A stretch of 64,000 bases of DNA from Paenibacillus sinopodophylli (GCF_005930355.1 NZ_VDBO01000007.1:124001-188000); one strand, 5' to 3'. Positions 40,214-50,455 are shown, counted from the stretch's first letter. Translations and numbers: made by a program. The notes: generated from the letters alone by a model not told the origin.

Positions 40214-42202
40214 TCAAAATCCCGTTTTCGGTATTTCTTCTGGACAATATTCACTCGGCTTCAAGTAACCCATACGAATTTCATACATCCGATTATGTGC
40301 GCTCTTCATCGCTTCAACAAAGGTATGATACGGCTGTTGGCACCCATCCACGACTCCAATTTGATAGTTTTCTCCATCGAAACGACCAAGCACAGGCTGA
40401 TCGTTCAGTTGAAAATAATGAACACCGATCAATTCTGGAATGGAAGCCGCTTGCTCGACAAAGTATTGGTACGCTAGTCCACGGTCAGACTGTGTGGCTA
40501 ATGCGCGAATACCGTAAGCCAGCATGCCTACATCAGCAGCCCCGAAATGAAATTCCCCGATTACGATCGGTTTGTTCAGATGCTCACTGATTGATCTAGT
40601 CATCTCCCTCGCTGGTTCAAACTGATAACAGTTTATGGAGAACACATCGAAAGCCTCACAGCCTTCCAAAACATCATCACTGCCAACCCACGCGTAGCGC
40701 ATACCCAAATTCAAATGATTCGGATCAGCTATTTTACAATACTTTGCCGGCACTTCCACATATCTTCTGATCATTATACGATTATATAAGCGGAAATCCT
40801 CTCTACGTTCGGCACAGTCTGTAAACTCAGAAAATCTTCTTGCCTCATACAGATCCTCAAACTTCTCAAACGAGCTGCCCCACGCCGCGTTCCAGCTATT
40901 AACATCGCCATACTTCTCCTTCAACCATGCAGCAAAATGAATTTTACTCTTAAATCGAATTGGTGATCTCAGCATTTGTTCGGTTAAATTCAGACCATCT
41001 ACAAAAGCCCAATGGGGTTCATTCCGCATAAAATAGCCCACCAGACGACGGTCTTCCTTCATTACTAGCAGCTGATCTGAGAAGGCTTCTGCATTTTTGT
41101 CATATTCCGGGTCGAACACATCAGGGAAATCCCTAAAAATCGTCTGTTCCGTAGTCGGAAAATTCACCATCGGATATACATACGGCAGCTCAGAATTTTG
41201 TATAAACGCGGGACTCGACCAGTTGCCGATCGTGTTCATCCCCCATGATTTCAACCGATGTTCCGTTATATCCATCCACTTCTGATGCCATTGCGCACCG
41301 AAGGCTCGGATTAAATTAGCAATTCCGAAGCTGTAGCCTTGATCTCCCCAAGCATTGCTAAACTCCTGATTTCTGCTTGGAAGTTCCGTAAGCAGATGCT
41401 CCATACCGGTTACTTTCATCGTTTCTGCAGGATGAATGCAATCCATTCCAGCACTGAACAAAGCATAGCCATCTGGATCTACAAACCACCATCTTTCGCC
41501 GTCATGCTGCGTTCGAAAAAATCCTGTTGATTCAAAATGAAGTCCTTTCCACCCGCCATATCGACCGTATCCCGTTTGTTCAGCGCGGTGATCCTGTGAA
41601 AGCTGCCACTCCTCCCTCAAAGAACGTACAAGCTCCTCGGAATCTTTTGTCTTACCGAGCCAGTCTTTTCCTGCCAATTGACCAAGCTCATCGATATATG
41701 AGGTCTGTTCATACTGAAACTCCGAGGCGGACAAACTTACATGCAATCCGGATATTTCCAATGTTCTCGATGAAACCGAAGAGATAGTCGAGATAGCGAA
41801 CTGGGTAATATGCTCCCTATCCACGAAAGCATCTCCACGAAGTACGGATTGCATGACGCCAGGAAATCTGTCAAGAAATAGCTTCTCCCCATTCAGAGCA
41901 GTGAGCGGCAAACAGATTCTCGTTACAACACGAGGCAATACGCCGAAATGAACCGTTATCGACCGACTTTCTCCATCCGTAAACGAGAAGAGAACAACGA
42001 GAACATCATGGGACTCGTGATAAATATCCGCCGACAAATAGTTGTAATCTGACCAAGTACGTAAAGGAAGAGCTCCTTTATCCACATAAATGCCCCCGCC
42101 TTGCGGAGATGTTTCCATACGAAACCCATTTTCTCCAAGCAACTGTAGCTTGGTGTCTTCTTTGCATTGAAAGGTCGAAGCTTGTAAACCGAATACTTCC
42201 AC
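40214..42202 (-). CDS. Intracellular clan GH-A glycoside hydrolase (agarase/GH42-like)
   Basis: A 662-residue protein without a signal peptide; GTG start after AGGAGC. The N-terminal 200 residues look like a beta-sandwich. The catalytic barrel (about 225-620) opens with GERWWFVDPDGYALFSAGMD, very like the opening of GH50-type beta-agarases. Candidate catalytic Glu residues are in YFMRNEPHW (acid/base) and IVIGEFHFGA (nucleophile), and GVHYFQLNDQPVLGR lies near the end. The fold class is fairly secure; the substrate is not. It is the last gene after two LplBC-type permeases, so it probably cleaves an imported oligosaccharide in the cytoplasm. Confidence 0.72.
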   Translation of the reverse strand: MEVFGLQASTFQCKEDTKLQLLGENGFRMETSPQGGGIYVDKGALPLRTWSDYNYLSADIYHESHDVLVVLFSFTDGESRSITVHFGVLPRVVTRICLPLTALNGEKLFLDRFPGVMQSVLRGDAFVDREHITQFAISTISSVSSRTLEISGLHVSLSASEFQYEQTSYIDELGQLAGKDWLGKTKDSEELVRSLREEWQLSQDHRAEQTGYGRYGGWKGLHFESTGFFRTQHDGERWWFVDPDGYALFSAGMDCIHPAETMKVTGMEHLLTELPSRNQEFSNAWGDQGYSFGIANLIRAFGAQWHQKWMDITEHRLKSWGMNTIGNWSSPAFIQNSELPYVYPMVNFPTTEQTIFRDFPDVFDPEYDKNAEAFSDQLLVMKEDRRLVGYFMRNEPHWAFVDGLNLTEQMLRSPIRFKSKIHFAAWLKEKYGDVNSWNAAWGSSFEKFEDLYEARRFSEFTDCAERREDFRLYNRIMIRRYVEVPAKYCKIADPNHLNLGMRYAWVGSDDVLEGCEAFDVFSINCYQFEPAREMTRSISEHLNKPIVIGEFHFGAADVGMLAYGIRALATQSDRGLAYQYFVEQAASIPELIGVHYFQLNDQPVLGRFDGENYQIGVVDGCQQPYHTFVEAMKSAHNRMYEIRMGYLKPSEYCPEEIPKTGF

Positions 42203-42220
42203 GAAATATCAGCTCCTAAA

Positions 42221-43099
42221 CTATTCTTTTACAGCTCCGAGCACAATGCCTTTTACGAAAAACTTTTGTAGAAACGGATACACTAGCAAGATTGGTAAAG
42301 CACCAATGAAAATTTGCGCGGCTTTGACTGTTCTTTGCGACAAGTTTTCCATATCCTTGGGGTTTATGCTCATTTTGCTGAAATCCTGCTGTACAACTAC
42401 GGTTTGCAAAAATGTGGCAAGCGGATATTTTTTAGTGTCCATCATATAAATGAGCCCGTCGAACCAAGAATTCCAATGGCCGACTAGAGTGAAAAGTGTA
42501 ATCGTCGCCAGAGCGGGAAGGGATACAGGCAAATGAATACTAAATAAAATCCGAAATAACCCCGCTCCGTCAATGACGGCCGCTTCTTCCAGTTCTGCTG
42601 GAATGGTCCGAAAGAAATTCATAAGCAGAATCAGGTTATACACACTTAACGCCGCCGGCAGAACAAGAGCCCATATGGTATTAATGAGATTCAAATTCGT
42701 AATGAGGATATAACCCGGAACCAAACCGCCCGAGAACAACATCGTAAATACAAAGAACCACATGTATACGTTCCGAGATTTAAAGGCCGGATTTCGTTTA
42801 GACAACGCATATCCCGCGAAAACAATAACCGCCATGCCAATCGCTGTGCCCAGAACAGTACGATAGACGGAATAAAGCAATGCTCTTATGAAAGCAGGAT
42901 TATCGATCGTTTTCTGATAGGACTCCAACGTAAAATCTACCGGCCATAAATTAACGATATTAGCAGTAGCTGCGGCTTTCCCACTAAACGAAACGGCCAG
43001 TACATGCATGAGCGGCAGTATGCAAAGCAATGATAACGCAATTAAGAAAATGTGGTTTAAAGCACTAAACGTTTTATATCCTGCTGATTTATGATACAT
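42221..43099 (-). CDS. Carbohydrate ABC transporter permease, LplC type
   Basis: A 292-residue MalG/LplC-like permease with six membrane helices and the EAA loop ELEEAAVIDGAGLFRILFSIHLPVSLPAL (quoted in parts: ELEEAAVIDGAGLF, HLPVSLPALATI). Such CUT1 permeases import oligosaccharides with an external lipoprotein. AAGGAGG lies before the ATG. It starts 19 bases after the partner permease and is followed 19 bases later by the hydrolase gene, making a three-gene operon. No ATPase gene is nearby, as is normal for Lpl/Ytc systems that share MsmX. Confidence 0.9.
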   Translation of the reverse strand: MYHKSAGYKTFSALNHIFLIALSLLCILPLMHVLAVSFSGKAAATANIVNLWPVDFTLESYQKTIDNPAFIRALLYSVYRTVLGTAIGMAVIVFAGYALSKRNPAFKSRNVYMWFFVFTMLFSGGLVPGYILITNLNLINTIWALVLPAALSVYNLILLMNFFRTIPAELEEAAVIDGAGLFRILFSIHLPVSLPALATITLFTLVGHWNSWFDGLIYMMDTKKYPLATFLQTVVVQQDFSKMSINPKDMENLSQRTVKAAQIFIGALPILLVYPFLQKFFVKGIVLGAVKE

Positions 43100-43117
43100 C
43101 TGTCATCCTCCTTTTCA

Positions 43118-44077
43118 TTAAAAAATCCGATAGTTGCCGAATCTATACGCCAAACGGTATGAAACAACGATTAGCACAAAACTAATAATTGATTTAAATA
43201 AACCAACAGCTGTAGCAAAGCTAAAATCCCCTTTTAACATAGCTGAACGGTAAACAAACGTATCAATAACATCACCTTTGCTATAAACAAGCGGATTATA
43301 CAGATTGAAAATTTGATCAAATCCTGCGTTTAGAATATTGCCAAGCTGCAAGGTAGCCACAACGACGATTATTGGAAGCATAGTTGGCAGTGTCACATTA
43401 ATAGTCTGCTGCAGCCGGCTTGCTCCGTCCACTTCTGCTGCCTCATATAGTGACGGGTTTACCCCTGCGATTGCTGCCAGGTAGATAATCATTGCAAACC
43501 CAAATTCCTTCCATATGTCACTAACGACGATGACGAAACGGAACCAGTCGCCGTCACCTAGAAAGAAGATCGGTTGTATGTTGAACCAATCGACTAGCAT
43601 CCGATTGACAAGACCACCTTTAACCGATAGTAAGTCAATAAGAATACCGCCTAAGATGACCCATGATAGAAAATGAGGGAGATAGACCAACGTCTGAATT
43701 CCACGTTTAATTCCAGATTTACGAACCTCATTCAGTAAAAGCGAGATTACAATGGGTACGAACAATCCGCACACAATCTTAAGAACGGAGATAATCAAGG
43801 TGTTCCAAATGACTTGAACCGATTCGTCAAACATAAACAAAGCTTCGAAATGCTTAAAGCCTACCCACTCCGAATTCATAAATCCGAGCCAAGGCTTATA
43901 ATCTTGAAAGGCCATAACGAGCCCAAGTATTGGAAAATAATGAAATACAACTGCGATTATTGTTGCCGGCAATATCAGCAAGTGGAGCGGCCATGTTTTT
44001 TTAATCCCCTTTTTCCACTTCGACTCCGTTTTAACCCTATTTGGTTCATTAACCGCAACCTCAAGTCCGCTTTTCAA
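43118..44077 (-). CDS. Carbohydrate ABC transporter permease, LplB type
   Basis: A 319-residue MalF/LplB-like permease; TTG start with GAGAGGGG. It has an N-terminal cytosolic stretch, six helices, and the EAA loop SLYEAAEVDGASRLQQTINVTLP. It is the first gene of the permease-permease-hydrolase operon and is divergent from the sensor kinase gene, with a 145-base shared promoter region. The cognate binding protein is probably the lipoprotein at 47614, which lies beyond the two-component genes. Confidence 0.9.
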   Translation of the reverse strand: MKSGLEVAVNEPNRVKTESKWKKGIKKTWPLHLLILPATIIAVVFHYFPILGLVMAFQDYKPWLGFMNSEWVGFKHFEALFMFDESVQVIWNTLIISVLKIVCGLFVPIVISLLLNEVRKSGIKRGIQTLVYLPHFLSWVILGGILIDLLSVKGGLVNRMLVDWFNIQPIFFLGDGDWFRFVIVVSDIWKEFGFAMIIYLAAIAGVNPSLYEAAEVDGASRLQQTINVTLPTMLPIIVVVATLQLGNILNAGFDQIFNLYNPLVYSKGDVIDTFVYRSAMLKGDFSFATAVGLFKSIISFVLIVVSYRLAYRFGNYRIF

Positions 44078-44222
44078 ACAGAATTCCCCTCTCTATTCCT
44101 ACATAATTGCACGTTGGTAAACTTCTGCTATTATTATACCAACAGGTTTTGACCCTACCTATGATAAGGTCTTAACATCTATATCCCCTCTCATAACCTA
44201 TTTCGTCAAATTCACTCAGGCG

Positions 44223-45959
44223 GTGATCTACATAGTAAAATATAAGGTGTTCCATAAGCTTCTCGTCATGTTGGCATTATTGCTCATTCCATCGACCTTG
44301 TTATTCGCATACGCCAATCATACAAGTGAAATTGTAGTGAAAAAGACGCTTGAGAGCTCGGCTTCCAAGCAGATGGAATTTACCATTCAGCAATTGGAAC
44401 AATCACTCCGCCAGCTTGAGAAACAGACGCTTTTGCTTGCCTATGATTCGAGCATCAAAGCCTATGCCAGCTCAGAGGAGTTTCCAGAATATTTGAATCA
44501 CCTCTTAATGCGAAAGACCATCGAAGAGAAGCTTGAGCTGCAAAGTCAGGCTGAACCGCTTATTAGTGAATTAAACGTATACTGGCCCAGCATACAGGAA
44601 GTATTATCAACTTCAGAAACCAAACAATTCGATCAGAAGGAGCTTGCCGAAAAACCAATGAATCGATGGTTTTCACGGGCACACAATGATAAACTTACCT
44701 TTCATTTTCTGCTCGTTAATCCAACGGTTCTCTCTTCTGATTTCGACAATGCCGTTTCAGTTGTAGAGACGACCATTTCAAGCGAATATTTGCGTTCTGC
44801 CCTTAAAGGACTTGATAATACAGGGAATGGCACATCTTTTTTCTACTTTTCCAAGGATGATGTGATTAAGAATACTGAGGTAAATACAAAGCTGTTCCCG
44901 CTTTTCATCAAAGAAAATGTGCTTGATGGCAGTACGACGACACATCCTAAAGTAACTGTTTTTGAAATGGATAACGTTGAATATTTAGTCCAATCGATTC
45001 AAAGCCCATCATTAGGAGGCACGTTGGTCAGCTATATCGAACTGAATGAGTTCCTCAATCCGCTTCAGAAGGTAAACTGGCTCGTCAATGGAAGCTTCGT
45101 TTTTTTGTTTATTACAGGAATTACTTTTTCTTATATGTTTTATAGACATTTCCGCTTGCCGTTTGGATATTTGGTACGTAAAATCGAAAAACTGGGAACT
45201 GGTGATTACGGAAGTAGAGCAACGCTTAAAACCAATACCGAATTTGATTATTTATTTGACCGATTCAATGATATGGCTTCTCGTACGCAATCACTAATTG
45301 AAAATGTATACGAAGAAAAAGTCCGTACACGAGAAGCAGAGTATAAGCATCTCCAATCGCAGATTAACCCTCATTTCCTATATAATTGCTTATTTTATAT
45401 CGTTAGCATGGCGAATAAGTCACCCGATGCAGTTATCTCAATGGCCAAAAACTTATCCTCCTTTTACCGCTACATTACTCGCAAAGCGGGAGAAACGACG
45501 ACCTTGGAAGACGAAATCCGTCTAATCGAAAGCTATCTTGAAGTGCAATCTCTGCGAAACAAACGTTTGACCTATACGATAGATATACAATCCTCCATGC
45601 TGGAACTTTCCGTGCCAAGCCTGCTTTTGCAACCGCTTGTGGAGAATGCGATTGTACATGGTATTGAACAAAAACAGGACTCGGGAAACATTCATATTCG
45701 TGGTGTCGTCAATGGCAGTCATTATCTCATTCACGTCGATGACGATGGAATTGGCCTATCTGAAGGGGAATTACATTTGCTGAATGATCGTGTACATAGC
45801 AGCTATCAGAATACGGAGGAAATGGGCTGCGGATTAAGGAATGTTCATCATCGGTTAGTCAACCGCTACGGAAACTTCTCTGGGCTTACTTTCGCATCCA
45901 ATGAATGGGGCGGGTTCCGCGTTACCCTTGAAATCTTATATAGAAAACAGGAGGCATAG
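44223..45959 (+). CDS. YesM-type sensor histidine kinase
   Basis: A 578-residue membrane kinase; GTG start at 44223 with only a weak site. Two membrane helices (about 10-28 and 285-308) flank an extracellular dCache-like domain. HAMP follows (about 310-362), then the His_kinase domain with EAEYKHLQSQINPHFLYNCL (phospho-acceptor His in NPHFLYN) and an HATPase core (LLLQPLVENAIVHGI, DDGIGLSE, MGCGLRNVHHRL). It forms an operon with the YesN-type regulator that begins 2 bases after its stop. It likely senses the sugar or its bound lipoprotein and switches on the flanking transporter operons. Confidence 0.92.
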   Translation: MIYIVKYKVFHKLLVMLALLLIPSTLLFAYANHTSEIVVKKTLESSASKQMEFTIQQLEQSLRQLEKQTLLLAYDSSIKAYASSEEFPEYLNHLLMRKTIEEKLELQSQAEPLISELNVYWPSIQEVLSTSETKQFDQKELAEKPMNRWFSRAHNDKLTFHFLLVNPTVLSSDFDNAVSVVETTISSEYLRSALKGLDNTGNGTSFFYFSKDDVIKNTEVNTKLFPLFIKENVLDGSTTTHPKVTVFEMDNVEYLVQSIQSPSLGGTLVSYIELNEFLNPLQKVNWLVNGSFVFLFITGITFSYMFYRHFRLPFGYLVRKIEKLGTGDYGSRATLKTNTEFDYLFDRFNDMASRTQSLIENVYEEKVRTREAEYKHLQSQINPHFLYNCLFYIVSMANKSPDAVISMAKNLSSFYRYITRKAGETTTLEDEIRLIESYLEVQSLRNKRLTYTIDIQSSMLELSVPSLLLQPLVENAIVHGIEQKQDSGNIHIRGVVNGSHYLIHVDDDGIGLSEGELHLLNDRVHSSYQNTEEMGCGLRNVHHRLVNRYGNFSGLTFASNEWGGFRVTLEILYRKQEA

Positions 45960-45960
45960 C

Positions 45961-47574
45961 ATGAACGTATTACTGGTGGATGACGAGGATTATGTGCTCG
46001 ATTACTTAGAAACAGAAATTCCTTGGTCAAGCCTAGGCATCCTACATGTATATCGCGCAAGTTCTGCCAAAGAGGCGCTCGATATGGCTAGCCGAGTTCC
46101 TCTCTCCATTATTGTGTCAGATATTCGCATGCCGGAGAGAAGCGGACTCGAACTTCTCTCCACCCTTCAACGGGAATATCCTGAAACGAAAGTCATCTTA
46201 TTGTCGGGATACTCCGATTTCTCGTATGCCGTTAAAGCTCTGCAGCTTGGTGCTGCCGATTATTTATTGAAGCCCGTTACCGAGGATGAAGTACTGCTCA
46301 GTTTGAAAAAAGTATTTGTTAAAATTGAAGATGAGAAGCAGAAAAAGCAAAGCCTCGAAGCTGCGAATGATGTCTTGAAGCTCGGGGGAATACGTATGAG
46401 GGAGCATCTGCTGATCGATCTTTTACTTGGGAAAAAATACGACTCTGATGAATTAAATCGTCACCTCAAAGCCCTTCACTTACCCTTTGAGGCAGATGCA
46501 CAATGTGTGCTCGTATTAATTAGAATCGAAACAGGAGCGGAGGAAATCAAGCGTGAGGATTATGAACTGCTGAGCTTTGCACTTATGAATATGGCAGAGG
46601 AAATTGTATTCGATCAGGTTAATGACCCTTCCTCTCTATGGTCGTGTAAAGATCATCATCGATTTCTTATAGCCCTGCTTCCGATCGACTCAGTCCTAGA
46701 TGAGGCGGAACTCCATCAACGTATGATAAAGTTGCAAAATACAGTGTTAGCCTACATGAAACGAACCGCTTCCATACTGATCACCCCTTCGTTTATGTTT
46801 CAGCATGAACTCCATCGTCAATATTTACAGGCGCTTAACCTATTCTGGAGGGCTGTTGGAACGCGTAATAATGTTTTACTTACGATGACTGAGCTTGAGC
46901 GCGAGACGACGCCCGAGCATGTGATAAAGCCTTTGACCAGACTTCACCAATCACCGACTATGCAGCAATTAATGGAGTCTGGCCGCTGGGAAGAGGTCAC
47001 AAGCAAACTTGATTTCATTCTGGAAGAGCTTAGTCTTCCCGCGTATCGCACACAGCAGCATCTCATGGAAGTCGTTTACTATTTGTTCAGCAGCTTCTCC
47101 TACATTGCACATAAACAGGGAGATTCCTTTGCTGATATGGTTAATATCCCTTCCATGCAGCGTGAATCGTACTACTACCAGTCGACTGATCAGATCAAAG
47201 AATGGGCGATTCCCATTATCGAACAATTTCAAAGATCACTAAAAGAAGTTTCGTCCAGTCGCAGCCACATTATTAGGCAAATTCACGAATACATCGAACA
47301 TAATCTGCAGGAAGATGTATCTCTTACTCGAGTTGGCGAGCATGTCTATCTTCATCCTGTTTATCTATCCCGTTTGTATAAGAAAGAAACCGGAGAAAGT
47401 CTGTCCTCTTATATCGCGAGAATCAGAATGGAAAAAGCGGCTCATTTGCTAAATACGACCAATATGAAGGTTTCTGACATCGCTAAAGACGTTGGCTATC
47501 AGAAAACGCAATATTTCATCCATATCTTCAAAGAGTTTTACAACAGTACTCCTCAAAACTTCAGAAATCGATAA
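45961..47574 (+). CDS. YesN-type response regulator, AraC DNA-binding
   Basis: A 537-residue regulator; ATG 45961 follows AGGAGG, overlapping the kinase's end. The receiver domain (1-120) has the acidic pair VDDEDY, phospho-acceptor Asp in IIVSDIRMPERSG, and LLKPVTEDEV. A long helical middle region follows. The AraC-type double HTH (about 432-537) includes SLTRVGEHVYLHPVYLSRLY and MKVSDIAKDVGYQKTQYFIHIF. It should activate the divergent permease-hydrolase operon and the convergent binding-protein gene upon phosphorylation. Confidence 0.92.
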   Translation: MNVLLVDDEDYVLDYLETEIPWSSLGILHVYRASSAKEALDMASRVPLSIIVSDIRMPERSGLELLSTLQREYPETKVILLSGYSDFSYAVKALQLGAADYLLKPVTEDEVLLSLKKVFVKIEDEKQKKQSLEAANDVLKLGGIRMREHLLIDLLLGKKYDSDELNRHLKALHLPFEADAQCVLVLIRIETGAEEIKREDYELLSFALMNMAEEIVFDQVNDPSSLWSCKDHHRFLIALLPIDSVLDEAELHQRMIKLQNTVLAYMKRTASILITPSFMFQHELHRQYLQALNLFWRAVGTRNNVLLTMTELERETTPEHVIKPLTRLHQSPTMQQLMESGRWEEVTSKLDFILEELSLPAYRTQQHLMEVVYYLFSSFSYIAHKQGDSFADMVNIPSMQRESYYYQSTDQIKEWAIPIIEQFQRSLKEVSSSRSHIIRQIHEYIEHNLQEDVSLTRVGEHVYLHPVYLSRLYKKETGESLSSYIARIRMEKAAHLLNTTNMKVSDIAKDVGYQKTQYFIHIFKEFYNSTPQNFRNR

Positions 47575-47578
47575 AATA

Positions 47579-47604
47579 AGGGCTGCCTCAACTGAGACAG
47601 CCCT
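47579..47604. terminator. Bidirectional terminator
   Basis: AGGGCTGCCTCA and TGAGACAGCCCT form an almost perfect 12-bp stem with a 2-base loop, between the response regulator and the convergent binding-protein gene. Confidence 0.7.
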
Positions 47605-47613
47605 CTTCAATCG

Positions 47614-49302
47614 TTATTGGTTTACGCTCTTATACCATTCGTTGATTTCAGTTTCAATTTTGTCTCCACCTTTGCTCTTCCAATCGGATACAAAAGTATC
47701 AAATTTATCAAGAGGCTCGTTGCCATAAATGATTTTTGCAAAAGTTTCAAGCTCCATTGTTTTCAGATTATCACCTTTGCTTCTCATCGTTTCCGTAGGC
47801 GCTCCGAGAAACTCAGTCGGCGCATTGATTTCGCTCATTTGGAAATTCAAAGATCCTGCACGAATCATCTCTTTATCTTGGATCGAAATTTCTTTATGCG
47901 CTCTCGTTTTCACTTCGCCGCCATTATGAATGTAATCATAGATGGAAGAACTCATGAAAGGAATCACAGGAACATTCCAAAATAAATTGTATTTGCTCGA
48001 TGAAGCTGCGGCTTCAAGCGGAGTAGGAAACTTCTTCGAATCATAGATCGGTTCTCCGTCAACGATGGCGAAATCATAACCTTCAAAGAATCCGTCTTTG
48101 AATTCACCCGTTTCGAACTGGTGATCATAAATTTTGTCGAAATACTCGAAGAATGCATCCATGTGTTTGAAATCCTTGTTAAACATCATCACTTTTCCTT
48201 CATTGACGTAACCGGTATAACGAGCAGATTTGCCATCCGGTCCTGTAGGAAGTGGATATGCTCTAAGTTTCGCGTCTGGATTCGTTCCCTTCACGTCCCC
48301 GAGCGGCCAGCCAAACGCCCAGAAAGGAGCAGCGATCATGCCCGATTTGCCTTGGATAAAGCTTTCTGTTGCCTTCACTTCATCAATCGCAGCCATTTCA
48401 GGGTCCAAATAACCTTTCTTGTACCATTCATGAAGCTTCCCAAGACCTGTCTTAATCTCAGGCTGTACAGATCCGTACTTCAAAGAGCCATCATCCGCTT
48501 TTTGCCATGTGCCCGGTATATATTTACCTGTGTACGCACCAAAAACAAAGCTCACATCGGACATCCAGTTCGAGAATCCATTACGGCCCGACAAACTAAA
48601 ACCAAACGTATCCTTTTTACCATTGCCATCCGGGTCTTGATTAGTGAACGCATCCATCACCGTTTCGAACTCTTCGATCGTTGCAGGCTCTTTCAGGTTC
48701 AGCTTCTCCAACCAATCCTGACGAAGCCAAAGGACTGGATTTGTACCGTCGCCAGCTGAGAATATCGGTAGCCCCAGCAATTGATTATCTTTCTTTACTT
48801 GATTCAGTGCTGCACTATTATCAGCATACACTTTTTTAATCCGCTCACTGGCATATTTTTCGAAATCCTCGCCGATATCCTTCACCTTGCCTGATTGAAT
48901 CAAATCGGCAATTAGATTAACATCCTGTACGATAAAAACATCGGGAAGCTGGTCTTGTGTAGTCAACGAGAGTCTAAGTTTTGTATGGTAAGCTCCATTA
49001 TCCGCCGTATTCCAGAGATCCTTAATTTCAATGCCGAGCTTCTCTTTCGCCCATTTATTATGCACGTTATTGTTAATATCTTCTCCGTTAATAAACGTGT
49101 AGTCAGATCCTACAGGCCGGGCCGTTGTTATAGTAACCGGAGGTTCAAATTTGCCATCAGCACTTTGCGTAGATTGCTCATTGCCTGCAGGCCTATTCGA
49201 TGCGCCCCCTTCGTTCGTATTGCCATTACCCCCTGAAGAACATCCGACAACGCTTACAATTACAAACGTGAGCATGAAAGAAACCCATTTCTTTTGTTTC
49301 AT
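47614..49302 (-). CDS. Extracellular sugar-binding lipoprotein, LplA type
   Basis: A 562-residue solute-binding protein; start MKQKKWVSF (ATG 49302) after GAGGGG. A lipobox VSVVGCSSGG anchors it. The large mature domain shows INGEDINNNVHNKWAKEKLGI, KLRLSLTTQDQLPDVFIVQD, LGLPIFSAG and WLRQDWLEKLNLKEPATIEE, typical of the Paenibacillus LplA/CUT1 family for oligosaccharides. The gene is convergent with the YesMN pair, separated from the permease genes by 3.5 kb, and has its own promoter region. It probably serves the permeases at 42221-44077. Confidence 0.9.
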   Translation of the reverse strand: MKQKKWVSFMLTFVIVSVVGCSSGGNGNTNEGGASNRPAGNEQSTQSADGKFEPPVTITTARPVGSDYTFINGEDINNNVHNKWAKEKLGIEIKDLWNTADNGAYHTKLRLSLTTQDQLPDVFIVQDVNLIADLIQSGKVKDIGEDFEKYASERIKKVYADNSAALNQVKKDNQLLGLPIFSAGDGTNPVLWLRQDWLEKLNLKEPATIEEFETVMDAFTNQDPDGNGKKDTFGFSLSGRNGFSNWMSDVSFVFGAYTGKYIPGTWQKADDGSLKYGSVQPEIKTGLGKLHEWYKKGYLDPEMAAIDEVKATESFIQGKSGMIAAPFWAFGWPLGDVKGTNPDAKLRAYPLPTGPDGKSARYTGYVNEGKVMMFNKDFKHMDAFFEYFDKIYDHQFETGEFKDGFFEGYDFAIVDGEPIYDSKKFPTPLEAAASSSKYNLFWNVPVIPFMSSSIYDYIHNGGEVKTRAHKEISIQDKEMIRAGSLNFQMSEINAPTEFLGAPTETMRSKGDNLKTMELETFAKIIYGNEPLDKFDTFVSDWKSKGGDKIETEINEWYKSVNQ

Positions 49303-49471
49303 TTTGTTTCCCCTCTCTTTAGCATCTACTACACGTTTATCGTAGCCCACTAGAAGGTTTATCGTATATGCCCTATTCTAAACTATTATAACCACTGTTA
49401 TATCGATTTGGGGCTGGAAGATCGTTTATCTTGAAAAGCAAAAAGGTACAGCCTCCTCATCATGCGAGGAA

Positions 49472-49936
49472 CTATACCCTTAAACCTGTTCTAGAGTCAT
49501 TATCATTAGTAATGAATTCGACATCAAGGTATTTCTTTTGTTGTGCGTTATTGTACAAATCGGCAAGCTTCCCCTGGTCTTTACAATAAATCGTAACATA
49601 TTCACAATCGGCGACTAACACGACACAGTGACAATCACTATTCAAGAACGCCTCGTAGGTCAAAACATCTATTACCTGTTTCTCTTTCGGAAATGCTTTG
49701 AAATTTGCAAAGATGATATAGTATTCATTATTCTCTAAACGTTCTTTCAGAAATGTGCCATCCATTCCATAGATCTCTCCCGAGAACAGCGGCTCCCCTA
49801 ATTCTGCGTCTTCGACGAAATAAGCCTCTTCCCCTCCAATATACCAATTGAATTCGGTTGTATTAAATGGCTGTAATGCTTCTCCGAGAAATTTGCCGAA
49901 ACCATTGGTAATCCGAAAAGTCATTCCTCTATTCAT
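49472..49936 (-). CDS. DUF2691-family protein
   Basis: A 154-residue soluble protein. Segments NGFGKFLGEALQPFNTTEFN, YIGGEEAYFV, NEYYIIFANFKAFPKE, FLNSDCHCVVLVADCEYVTI and NDNDSRTG correspond in order to the DUF2691 family of Bacillales, whose function is unknown. Its ATG overlaps the end of the upstream lipoprotein gene by 8 bases, so the two are translationally linked. A GC-rich hairpin lies around its stop codon at 49443-49479. Confidence 0.78.
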   Translation of the reverse strand: MNRGMTFRITNGFGKFLGEALQPFNTTEFNWYIGGEEAYFVEDAELGEPLFSGEIYGMDGTFLKERLENNEYYIIFANFKAFPKEKQVIDVLTYEAFLNSDCHCVVLVADCEYVTIYCKDQGKLADLYNNAQQKKYLDVEFITNDNDSRTGLRV

Positions 49937-50369
49937 ATTTATCCATCCCTACATAGATTAATTGTCTTAATTGGTTTGCATATACGACAGGGATTTCAAA
50001 GCCCTCATTGGTATTTTCAAGGTTTACCAATAGCCCTTTCATGTTCGTATCTGTACCTAGTGAAAGATGGAAGGCTTTTGTTGTTTGATCTGGAAACTTC
50101 ACCTGCAAGTTATAATCTGCTAAATAATTAAGTATACCTGGCATTTTATTTGCGTTTTTCAAAGCCATTTGGAACACTTCAAATGATTGAAGATCATTGA
50201 ATTGTTGATCTTTGCACACATTCATCCTATTCCCCTGAACGCATTTGAGACTAACTGAAACCTCAACGTTTTCAAAGGTCGAATCCGTCTTCATCTCCTT
50301 CTCCTTCTCACTACAACCGAGGATCATAATAAACATTAATAACAATAGAGTAAGCAAATACTTTTTCAC
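49929..50369 (-). CDS. Putative lipoprotein of unknown function
   Basis: A 146-residue exported protein; GTG 50369 is preferred because AAGGAGG lies 8 bases upstream, whereas the nearby ATG is too close. A signal peptide MKKYLLTLLLLMFIMILGC ends in a lipobox (MILGC). The mature part contains two Cys residues (LKCVQGNRMNVCKDQ) that could form a disulfide. No family was recognised. It overlaps the DUF2691 gene, an arrangement suggesting joint expression. Confidence 0.72.
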   Translation of the reverse strand: MKKYLLTLLLLMFIMILGCSEKEKEMKTDSTFENVEVSVSLKCVQGNRMNVCKDQQFNDLQSFEVFQMALKNANKMPGILNYLADYNLQVKFPDQTTKAFHLSLGTDTNMKGLLVNLENTNEGFEIPVVYANQLRQLIYVGMDKYE

Positions 50370-50455
50370 GACCATTACCTCCTTCAAGCACCTAATCTGT
50401 AGACGTTGAATGTAATATAATGGTTGCTGCTTGTGTTTAGAATGGATCGATTAAA

